Shown here: piece by piece, positions 23,577-30,449 of the stretch | How positions within the stretch are numbered: position 1 is the first letter of the stretch | Layout: every line of letters begins with the position of its first letter | NCBI GenBank assembly: GCA_903871855.1 | Contig: CAIQIK010000020.1 | Coordinates: 62,001 to 126,000, forward strand | Source: an uncultured Caldisericota bacterium | GTDB lineage: Bacteria > Caldisericota > Caldisericia > Cryosericales > Cryosericaceae | Reading direction: 5' to 3' | DNA: 64,000 nt | Translations under genes and position numbers: made by a program | The notes under the pieces: generated by a model | Database searches by the model: none | The model's input: only the letters and a program-made list of their open reading frames with translations | What the model was told of the DNA's origin: nothing

Positions 23577-25180
23577 AGCTTTTCTCAACTCAAATCATCG
23601 TTCCTGTTGACTCCAACTCAGTCCTTCAGGGGGCTCTCGAGATAAGGCACGTCCTCGAAGAGACCATTGCCAAGTTCAACCTGGGCAGCCAGGTCTCGGT
23701 CGTCGAGACGGGTTCTCTGGGCATCTATGACAGAGGGGTCGTTCTTGCTGTCTTTCCCGACGACGTCTATTACGGCAACGTCATACCTTCAGACGTTGAG
23801 GAGATCGTCACGGAGCATCTCCTGAAGGGACGTGTGGTCTCGCGCCTCGCTATTGACCGCTCTCTCTCGTTCAAGCGGCTGGTCGAGAAAGAGTCGGGGA
23901 AGAGTCAGCAGAAGATCGTCCTGCGCAACGCGGGCCTCATCGACCCGGAGAATATCGACGAGTACATTGCTCGCGACGGCTACGGGGCTCTTGCAAAGGC
24001 TCTTGCGATGCAGCCCGGCGAGGTCATCCAGATCCTTACCGACAGCAAGCTCCAAGGGCGCGGGGGCGCGGGGTTCCCTACCGGCTTGAAGTGGGCGATG
24101 GTTGCGAAGGAGCAGAGCGAAGAGAAGTACATCGTGTGCAACGCCGACGAAGGTGAACCCGGTACCTTCAAAGACCGCCTCATTCTTGAGGGAGATCCGC
24201 ACAGTATCGTCGAAGCCATGACCATTGCCGGCTACGCTACCGGGGCTCACGTTGGTATCGCCTATGTCCGCGGCGAGTACTTCATGTCGATAGCACGCCT
24301 CAAGAAGGCTATCAAGGACGCCCAGGCTTATGGTCTCTTGGGCGACGACATTCTGGGGACCGGATTCAAGTTCGACATCGAGGTCTATCGCGGCGGCGGC
24401 GCCTACGTCTGTGGTGAGGAGTTCGCCCTGCTCGAGTCTATCGAGAACCGGCGAGGAGAGCCACGGAACAAGCCTCCGTTTCCACCTCAGCAGGGGCTTT
24501 TCAGCAAACCCACGGTCGTCAACAACGTAGAGACCTTTGCAAACGTACCATCGATTCTGTTGAACGGCAGCGATTGGTTCAAGTCATTTGGCACACCATC
24601 GAGTGCGGGTACCAAAGTGTTCTCGCTGTCGGGTGATATCGTGAACCGCGGTATCGTGGAGGTGCCATTCGGGGTGACCTTGCGCGAGCTGATCTATGAC
24701 TTTGGCGGCGGGGTCAAGGGAGGCAAACACATCGGGTTTATCCAGACCGGTGGAAGCGCTGGTACTGTGCTTAATGATAAGTACCTGGACATTCCATTGG
24801 ACTTCGCGTCTATGAAAGCCTACAACGTTTCGATCGGGTCGGGTGTCGTTCTCGTTGCCGCGAGCGATGTGCCACTCCTTCCGTTTCTTGCGGAAGTGGC
24901 ACACTTTTTCTGGCATGAGTCGTGTGGCAAATGCACTCCATGCCGTGAGGGAACACTCCAGGTCAAGGCCATCATGGATGCGCTCGTCAACCGGACGGCG
25001 GACCCCGCTTCCTTGCAACGCCTCGGCGTGCTGCTAAACTTGCTGAGCGATACGTCGTTCTGCGGGCTGGGACAGGCTGCTCCGCTCGCGTTTGAATCAG
25101 CCTTGCGCAATTTCCAAAGCGAATTTGACACGGCGCTGGCCGAGTCGCACGTGCCTGAGACCTGTCAGGAAGAAACGTAG
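23573..25180 (+). CDS. Second NuoF-like flavoprotein with degenerate N-terminal domain and no ferredoxin tail
   Basis: 535 residues, GTG start behind AGGAGGT, overlapping the NuoE-like gene. The FMN/NAD core (GRGGAGFPTGLKW, NADEGEPGTFKDR) and the SCGKCTPCREGT [4Fe-4S] module with TSFCGLGQ are intact. The N-terminal thioredoxin-like domain keeps its fold pattern (VVETGSLGIYDRGVVLAVFPDDVYYGNVIPSDVEEI) but every [2Fe-2S] cysteine is replaced. The C-terminal 2[4Fe-4S] ferredoxin of HydB is absent. The NADH site should still work, with electrons leaving through its own [4Fe-4S] cluster and the NuoE partner. No hydrogenase subunit follows; signalling genes do. Confidence 0.9.
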   Translation: MKLFSTQIIVPVDSNSVLQGALEIRHVLEETIAKFNLGSQVSVVETGSLGIYDRGVVLAVFPDDVYYGNVIPSDVEEIVTEHLLKGRVVSRLAIDRSLSFKRLVEKESGKSQQKIVLRNAGLIDPENIDEYIARDGYGALAKALAMQPGEVIQILTDSKLQGRGGAGFPTGLKWAMVAKEQSEEKYIVCNADEGEPGTFKDRLILEGDPHSIVEAMTIAGYATGAHVGIAYVRGEYFMSIARLKKAIKDAQAYGLLGDDILGTGFKFDIEVYRGGGAYVCGEEFALLESIENRRGEPRNKPPFPPQQGLFSKPTVVNNVETFANVPSILLNGSDWFKSFGTPSSAGTKVFSLSGDIVNRGIVEVPFGVTLRELIYDFGGGVKGGKHIGFIQTGGSAGTVLNDKYLDIPLDFASMKAYNVSIGSGVVLVAASDVPLLPFLAEVAHFFWHESCGKCTPCREGTLQVKAIMDALVNRTADPASLQRLGVLLNLLSDTSFCGLGQAAPLAFESALRNFQSEFDTALAESHVPETCQEET

Positions 25181-25210
25181 AGAGTAACGTCCTGGAGAGG
25201 AGTAGTCGAC

Positions 25211-25549
25211 TTGAAACTGACCGAGGTTCTTGAGATTACCGGTGCAATGTGTATCGTCGGTGAACAACTGGCGAGTATCGAGGTGAACTACGCGTTTGCT
25301 TCGGACCTCATGAGTGATGTGCTTGCCATGAGTCGTCCCGATACGTTGCTGATCACCGGGCTGACTACTCCTCAGATTATTCGAACGGCACAAATGCTTG
25401 ACCTGCCGGCCATTCTCGTAGCAAGAGGCAAGGATGTGCCTCAGGATGTCGTCGATTTGGCGCGCACGACGGGCATTGTCCTTTTGTCGACACACGACAT
25501 CATGTACGTGGCGTCTGGGAAGCTGTATGCCCGAGGCCTCTCTGGATAG
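25211..25549 (+). CDS. DRTGG-domain protein (first copy)
   Basis: 112 residues from a TTG start with GGAGAGGAG upstream. The sequence KLTEVLEITGAMCIVGEQ...EVNYAFASDLMSDVLAMSRPDTLLITGLTTPQIIRTAQMLDLPAILVARGK resembles the DRTGG/HPr-kinase-N-like domain seen as stand-alone proteins next to [FeFe]-hydrogenase genes. It is a paralogue of the protein at 26491: both share the SDLMSxV / CDLLSEV helix and end in SGKLY-x-x-GL. A nucleotide- or ligand-binding role is assumed for the family; nothing catalytic is visible. Confidence 0.7.
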   Translation: MKLTEVLEITGAMCIVGEQLASIEVNYAFASDLMSDVLAMSRPDTLLITGLTTPQIIRTAQMLDLPAILVARGKDVPQDVVDLARTTGIVLLSTHDIMYVASGKLYARGLSG

Positions 25550-25552
25550 TAG

Positions 25553-26482
25553 ATGTCTCTTGAGCAGAGTGTAGAAGCGCTGCGGTATCTGGGGCTGTTC
25601 AGCAGTCTGGACGCTTCCAGTATTATGTCTACTGCCGTGCATGCCCTTCATCCTGAGGATCGCGTTGCTGCAGCCCGCCTTCTCATGCGGGAAAAGTCGA
25701 TTTCCGGCGTGCCCATCGTCGATGCCGACTTCCGGTTGGTGGGGCTCGTTTCGGTGTCGAAGATCATCGAGGCGCTTGCTGATGGGCGTCTGGCGGACCC
25801 TGTCGACTCGGTGATGACTCGCGATGTAATCTCCCTGCATGCTCATGACTCCTTTGAGACGATCCTGTCCTGTTTCCAGCGCTTCAAGTTCGGGCGTTTC
25901 CCGGTGGTCGAAGACGATGGCAGGCTGGTTGGTATGATTACGGACACCGACGTTCTGTCGGCGATCATTCGCAGCTTCTACTCGGTGTATATCCACGACC
26001 AGAGGCGCGCGGTCACTCTCGGTAGTTTCTCAGCTCTCTCGAAGGAGTTCGAGAGCAGTGCAGACTTCGTCTATGACATACGTTGTAGGGGACTTGAGAA
26101 TGCTGGTGAAGGCTCGGCTCAGCTCAAAGCGTTCCTCCAGAACAAGGGTTTCGGAGAACCCATTGTTCGACGGGCCAGTGTCTGCGCCTACGAAGCGGAG
26201 ATAAACGTTTGTATCCATGCGGGCGGACATGGCTCACTCCGAGCCATTGCTCGCAATGGAGAGATCATCCTGCGCGTGGAAGACGAGGGACCCGGAATCG
26301 AAAACATCGATCTTGCGATGAAGGAAGGCTGGTCTACCGCGACTGATGCAATCAGGGAACTGGGGTTTGGTGCGGGCATGGGCCTGCCGAACATCCGCCG
26401 GTTTTCCGACCACCTCGTGATTATCTCGGGCAAAGACAAACCCACTAAGGTTGAGATGATCTTCCTGGAAGGCAAGGAATAG
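25553..26482 (+). CDS. CBS-pair protein fused to an RsbW-like HATPase domain
   Basis: 309 residues. Residues 20-140 form two CBS motifs (MREKSISGVPIVDADFRLVGLVSVSKI and FKFGRFPVVEDDGRLVGMITDTDVL), which usually bind adenine nucleotides. The C-terminal ~140 residues form a GHKL ATPase of the anti-sigma/serine-kinase type: N-box-like YEAEINVCIHAGGHGSLRA, G1 VEDEGPGIENIDLAM and G2 GFGAGMGLPNIRRFSD. The usual Asn of the N box appears as NVCIHA. No His-phosphorylation domain is present, so this is likely an energy-sensing protein kinase or switch. It lies four bases after the first DRTGG gene. Confidence 0.82.
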   Translation: MSLEQSVEALRYLGLFSSLDASSIMSTAVHALHPEDRVAAARLLMREKSISGVPIVDADFRLVGLVSVSKIIEALADGRLADPVDSVMTRDVISLHAHDSFETILSCFQRFKFGRFPVVEDDGRLVGMITDTDVLSAIIRSFYSVYIHDQRRAVTLGSFSALSKEFESSADFVYDIRCRGLENAGEGSAQLKAFLQNKGFGEPIVRRASVCAYEAEINVCIHAGGHGSLRAIARNGEIILRVEDEGPGIENIDLAMKEGWSTATDAIRELGFGAGMGLPNIRRFSDHLVIISGKDKPTKVEMIFLEGKE

Positions 26483-26490
26483 GAGGCACC

Positions 26491-26823
26491 ATGACAGTCC
26501 ATGACGTCATCGAGTCACTGGGTGCAGACGTCGCGGTCAAGGGTGACACTACGAGACTGGTAACGTCAGGATACGCCTGCGACCTGCTCTCTGAGGTCAT
26601 CGCCAAGGCTGCCCCTGGGTCGGCCTGGGCGACTATCCAGACACACGTCAATGTCATCGCCGTCGCAGCGATGGTCGGCATCAGTGTCGTTATCGTGTGT
26701 GAGGGGCGAACCTGTGAGTCCGACGTGCTTGAGCACGCCACAAAGGAACACCTGACGGTCCTTTATTCCAGGGATTCGGCATATACCGTTTCCGGGAAGC
26801 TGTACCTTCTTGGCCTGAGGTAG
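26491..26823 (+). CDS. DRTGG-domain protein (second copy)
   Basis: 110 residues; ATG 26491 behind ATAGGAGG. Paralogue of the 25211 protein, with TVHDVIESLGADVAVKGD, GYACDLLSEVIAKAAPGSAWATIQTHVNVIAVAAMVGISVVIVCEG and the shared ending SGKLYLLGLR. The two copies flank the CBS-ATPase gene, so they may act as its partners or form a heteromer. No known catalytic residues. Confidence 0.7.
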   Translation: MTVHDVIESLGADVAVKGDTTRLVTSGYACDLLSEVIAKAAPGSAWATIQTHVNVIAVAAMVGISVVIVCEGRTCESDVLEHATKEHLTVLYSRDSAYTVSGKLYLLGLR

Positions 26824-26826
26824 CTT

Positions 26827-27558
26827 GTGCTGGAGGTCCCCGGTGACCTGCACCTGCATTCGTGTCTGTCGCCGTGTGCGGATATCACGATGCTGCCGGG
26901 CGAGGTGGCGGAGCGGCTCGTCGCACGGGGGATACGTGTCGCTTCTCTGACTGACCACAATGCGGCGTGCAACGTGTCTGCGTTTCAGCGGGTATTTCGC
27001 CAGAACGGGATCTTGCTTGTGCCAGGGATAGAAGCTACCACTGCGGAGGAAGTCCACCTGCTCTGCTACTTCGAGACGATCTATGCCCTCTGGGAATTCA
27101 GTCGCAGACTACTGGCATCATATCCGCGCATCGCCAACGATCCCGAACGTTTCGGCTATCAGCTGGTCTGCAATGAACGGGACGAGTTTGTAGGTCAGTT
27201 TCCCTTTCTGCTTTCGGTGGCCAGTCTGCTGAGTCTTGAGGAACTGAGAGGGCTTGTCGAACGATTGGATGGTGTCGTCGTGCCGAGTCATTTGGACCGT
27301 CGTTACGGGCTTCTCTATCAGTTGGGAGTAGTGACGCCGGAGATGGAATTCCGCACCTATGAAATCGCCCACAAGGTGAACATCGAGAGCATCGCGTCGA
27401 AGCTACCTGGTCATCCGCAGTTCGTCTCGAACAGCGATGCTCACAACCTTGATTCCATCAGCCCTCCCAGGTACGTCTTCGAGATCGAGGAATTGACTGT
27501 TCATGAAGTACTGACGGCTCTTCGGCACGAAAAAGGAAGAGGCATAAGGCTGCTATGA
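26827..27558 (+). CDS. PHP-domain metal-dependent phosphoesterase
   Basis: 243 residues from GTG 26827, three bases after the DRTGG stop. All PHP metal ligands are present: DLHLHSCLSPC, SLTDHNA, PGIEATTAEEVHLLCYF, VVPSHLDRR and SNSDAHNLDS. The family hydrolyses phosphoesters such as histidinol phosphate, nucleotides or oligoribonucleotides; stand-alone copies beside hydrogenase signalling genes have no proven substrate. The end overlaps the HATPase gene (ATGA). It could act on a nucleotide signal made or sensed by the neighbouring CBS/HATPase proteins, which is speculation. Confidence 0.85.
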   Translation: MLEVPGDLHLHSCLSPCADITMLPGEVAERLVARGIRVASLTDHNAACNVSAFQRVFRQNGILLVPGIEATTAEEVHLLCYFETIYALWEFSRRLLASYPRIANDPERFGYQLVCNERDEFVGQFPFLLSVASLLSLEELRGLVERLDGVVVPSHLDRRYGLLYQLGVVTPEMEFRTYEIAHKVNIESIASKLPGHPQFVSNSDAHNLDSISPPRYVFEIEELTVHEVLTALRHEKGRGIRLL

Positions 27559-28136
27559 GGACGATAGCGGACCATGTTCTGGACATTGCTTCCAACAGTG
27601 TGACGGCAGGAGCCACTCATATATGGCTCGATATCGATCATCACCCCGCTGACCACCTGTTTGTCTTTACCGTTCGGGACAACGGGTGCGGGATAGATGC
27701 CGATAAGCACACACGTGTGTTTGATCCGTTCTTCACCACACGGCCGCACAACATCAGGAGGTTCGGCCTTGGATTGCCGTTCCTGAAGGAAAACACAGAG
27801 TTGACTGGCGGAGGGGTCGATCTATGGAGTATTCCGGGTGAGGGAACAACACTCAAGGCAACCTTTCACACAGACCACATTGACTGTCTACCACTTGGAG
27901 ACTTGGCATCGACCTTGTTCGCATTGCTCACCTCTGACCCAGCAGTAGTATGGCATATCCGCCGTGCAGAGGGAAGCCTGGCATATACTGTTGATACTGA
28001 GGAACTGCGGACAGTTTTCTCGCCGGAAGAGATGTCTGACCCTCAAGCGCAGTTGCTGCTTCTGAAGTTCCTGCGCGAGCAGGAGCGCGATGTGGCTCAA
28101 GGCAGCGGTGGTGTACCCGGGCAGGACGGGATGTGA
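27555..28136 (+). CDS. Stand-alone histidine-kinase-like ATPase (HATPase_c) protein
   Basis: 193 residues beginning directly with a GHKL ATPase: N box HVLDIASNSVTAGATHIWLD, G1 VRDNGCGIDADKHTRVFDPFFTT, G2 RFGLGLPFLKE and G3-like GEGTTLKATF. There is no dimerisation/phosphoacceptor helix, and the remaining ~80 residues are not recognisable. It overlaps the PHP gene and the Rex gene, so all are co-translated. It could phosphorylate a partner in trans or act as an ATP-dependent switch. Confidence 0.85.
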   Translation: MRTIADHVLDIASNSVTAGATHIWLDIDHHPADHLFVFTVRDNGCGIDADKHTRVFDPFFTTRPHNIRRFGLGLPFLKENTELTGGGVDLWSIPGEGTTLKATFHTDHIDCLPLGDLASTLFALLTSDPAVVWHIRRAEGSLAYTVDTEELRTVFSPEEMSDPQAQLLLLKFLREQERDVAQGSGGVPGQDGM

Positions 28137-28147
28137 GGGCGCTGGTG

Positions 28148-28840
28148 ATGACAAACTACAGATTAGATGATATATCGAAGGCAACTATTTCGCGCATGGC
28201 CACGTATCTGCGGTGTCTCACATACCTTGAGCAGCAGGGTACGTCGACACTTTCGTCGCGGGAGTTGGCATCGCTGACCGGGGTGAGCGCTGAACAGGTG
28301 AGACAAGATTTGTCGGTTTTTGGTCGATTTGGAAAGCGTGGCACGGGGTATGATGTTGTTGGACTGAAGACCGAAGTCGAAACCATCTTCGGGCGTGGGG
28401 TCGAGCGGTGGAAGTGCTGTATCGTGGGCGTAGGATCACTGGGCACAGCACTCATTGCCAGTCGCATGGTTCAGAAGTGGGGATTCAGGTACGTTGCAGC
28501 GTTCGATACGGATCCACGCAAGATCGGAACGCACGTGGAGCGTGTACCGGTACATTCTGTTGATGAGCTGAAGACTATTGTGCGCCGCGAGCACATCGCC
28601 ATCGGAGTCATCGCCGTTCCCGCGTCCGGCGCCCGAACAGTCGCCCGAATCCTCTGCGAGGCGGGCATTCGAGGCATCCTCAACTTCGCTCCGCAGAGTA
28701 TCAAGGTGCCGGAGAACGTTCCAGTGATCTCGGCGGATATCTCACAGGAGTTCCTCAAGCTTTCGTTTTATATCCAGGTTGCAGAGCAGCGGGCGCGCGA
28801 GGAGCAAGCCCAGATCGATGCCGTGTCGCACAGCGAGTAG
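28148..28840 (+). CDS. rex: Redox-sensing transcriptional repressor Rex
   Basis: About 230 residues. N-terminal winged helix: ISRMATYLRCLTYLEQQG, SSRELASLTGVSAEQVRQDLSVFGRFGKRGTGYDV. The Rossmann domain binds NADH/NAD: CCIVGVGSLGTALIAS, then VAAFDTDPRKIG, VIAVPASGAR and the family's GILNFAPQSIKVPENV. Rex derepresses fermentative genes when NADH is high, so its place at the end of the hydrogenase/NuoEF block suggests it regulates them. Start is ATG 28148 or GTG 28133, the latter overlapping the HATPase stop. Confidence 0.94.
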   Translation: MTNYRLDDISKATISRMATYLRCLTYLEQQGTSTLSSRELASLTGVSAEQVRQDLSVFGRFGKRGTGYDVVGLKTEVETIFGRGVERWKCCIVGVGSLGTALIASRMVQKWGFRYVAAFDTDPRKIGTHVERVPVHSVDELKTIVRREHIAIGVIAVPASGARTVARILCEAGIRGILNFAPQSIKVPENVPVISADISQEFLKLSFYIQVAEQRAREEQAQIDAVSHSE

Positions 28841-29145
28841 CAGCGCTTCTAGAGCACTACTCGTTCGGGGTGCACGTAGACACTCATGCGCCTGGCTTGC
28901 ACCAATACTACGACGGTGGTCTTGACTCTTTTCGCAAGAACAACAGACTGAGCAGTCATAGCACTCCTCAAGTCCAGACGGTCGTCATCACCGCTTGTCA
29001 CTTCCCAAGGCTAAATCCAGCTTAGGTAGGTTGCCGTTGGATGTGAAAGGCCAGCGTGGGCTCCGAGCCTGCTTGGATGTTGCATTTGCCGACTTACGAA
29101 GGTATTATGAATGTGAGTTATAGCGTTGTTTGCAAGGAGGCCCTC
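28841..29145 (+). other. Intergenic region before the molybdenum hydroxylase operon
   Basis: 305 bp without a supported gene. It contains the promoter listed at 29080; the first 240 bp show no RNA gene or terminator I can recognise. Confidence 0.5.
29080..29108 (+). promoter_or_regulatory. Sigma-70 promoter of the molybdenum hydroxylase operon
   Basis: TTGCAT (29080-29085), 17 bp, TATTAT (29103-29108); the start codon follows at 29146 behind AAGGAGG. Confidence 0.6.
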
Positions 29146-29979
29146 ATGGGCAGAATCACCCAGTACTATCATGCAGCATCTCTGGAGGATGCGTTTGCCA
29201 AAGCGAAGCAGTTGGGCCCTGTCGCTGCGTACATTGGCGGTGGTGTGGAGTTGGTCCTTCGCAGGAACCCGGAGATCACGACCCTGATCGATCTGTCGCG
29301 ATGTGGTCTCGATTACATTGCAGCAACCCGGGACGGGATCGAGATCGGTTCTCAGACCACACTCACGACGATCAGCCGCAGCGCAGACATCAGGCAGTAC
29401 GCCGGGGGTTCGCTTGCCTACTGGACTGGCCGTATCGCTCACAACAACCTGCGGAACATGATCACTGTCGGTGGAGTCATTGGGCGCAACCAGCCGTGGA
29501 ACGACGTCGTTCCCCATCTTGTTGCCCTGGGTGCACAGGTGCGGCTGTTTGACGGTGCTGAGCGCATCATGCCTCTCTCGGGCTACATCGAAGCGAAGCA
29601 GCCGGGGGTGATCATCAAGGGGGTCCTGTTGCCTGCAGAGAATGCTGGTTCGAAGGGATTCCTGTGGCGGTTCACACGCACCTGGCAGGACATCTCAACG
29701 CTGCACTTCTCAGCGCTTGTCAGCTGTGACGGAAAGGTCATGACGGCGGTCAAGCTGGTCTTCGCCGGGCGTCCGGGCCATGCCACCCTCTACCCCAGAC
29801 TGTCTGAAGAACTTGTCGGAAAGTCGTTGTCGCATGAGACGTTCGCGAGAGTGGCGGAGATGGCTCCTGACCTCGTCGAGGTCGGCACTGACCTTCGTGC
29901 GACAGGCGAGTTCCGGCGTGAGCTGGTGCGGGCGGCTATCCTCAACCTGGAAGAGTACATGACAGGGGTGGCGCAATGA
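29146..29979 (+). CDS. Molybdenum hydroxylase FAD-binding subunit (XdhB/CoxM-like)
   Basis: 277 residues with the FAD-binding PCMH pattern: an N-terminal YYHAASLEDAFAKAKQLG, AYIGGGVELVLRRN (FAD pyrophosphate loop, normally GGT-L), TLIDLSRCGLDYI, IEIGSQTTLTTI, NNLRNMITVGGVIGRNQPWNDV and a CODH FAD C-terminal domain. It moves electrons from the iron-sulfur subunit to an acceptor. The start at ATG 29146 is set by AAGGAGG. The small iron-sulfur subunit overlaps by ATGA, giving the order M-S-L seen in many such enzymes. Confidence 0.88.
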   Translation: MGRITQYYHAASLEDAFAKAKQLGPVAAYIGGGVELVLRRNPEITTLIDLSRCGLDYIAATRDGIEIGSQTTLTTISRSADIRQYAGGSLAYWTGRIAHNNLRNMITVGGVIGRNQPWNDVVPHLVALGAQVRLFDGAERIMPLSGYIEAKQPGVIIKGVLLPAENAGSKGFLWRFTRTWQDISTLHFSALVSCDGKVMTAVKLVFAGRPGHATLYPRLSEELVGKSLSHETFARVAEMAPDLVEVGTDLRATGEFRRELVRAAILNLEEYMTGVAQ

Positions 29980-30449
29980 CTATCCTGGTAACGGTGAATA
30001 CTGTTGAACACTTCTTTGATGTTCAACCTGACGAGGTCCTGCTGGATGTCCTGCGGCGAGAGGGCTACCTCGAGGTAAAGGGTAGCTGTCACACAGGAGA
30101 CTGCGGCGCGTGCACCGTCCTGCTGGACGGGCGCCCTGTCGCTTCCTGCCTGACACTGGCTGCCAAAGCCGACGGACACACTGTGACGACTGTACGCGGT
30201 ATAGGGGATCAGGCTCACCCTCACGCTATCCAGGACGCATTTGTGAAGAACGGCGCCGTTCAGTGCGGATACTGCGTGCCTGGTGCCATCACATCTGCCA
30301 AAGCGCTGCTGGACGAGAACCCTGATCCCACGGAAGAGGAGATTCGGTTGGCGATGGACAGCAACTACTGTCGATGCACTGGCTACGAACAGCAGGTTGA
30401 GGCTGTCCTCGATGCCGCCGCGCAGCTTCGGAAGGGGGACAGGAAATGA
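29976..30449 (+). CDS. Molybdenum hydroxylase [2Fe-2S] subunit (XdhC/CoxS-like)
   Basis: 157 residues with both clusters complete. The plant-type [2Fe-2S] site is GSCHTGDCGACTVLLDG...ASC, and the second helical site is CGYCVPGAI...NYCRCTGYEQ. Both are standard for the xanthine dehydrogenase/CO dehydrogenase superfamily. Overlaps its neighbours on both sides by four bases, so the three subunits are translationally coupled. Confidence 0.94.
   Translation: MTILVTVNTVEHFFDVQPDEVLLDVLRREGYLEVKGSCHTGDCGACTVLLDGRPVASCLTLAAKADGHTVTTVRGIGDQAHPHAIQDAFVKNGAVQCGYCVPGAITSAKALLDENPDPTEEEIRLAMDSNYCRCTGYEQQVEAVLDAAAQLRKGDRK

Noticed and set aside
28841-29145. Riboswitch (for example molybdenum cofactor) before the hydroxylase operon
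   Set aside because: The predicted promoter leaves only about 30 nt of leader, too short for such an element.
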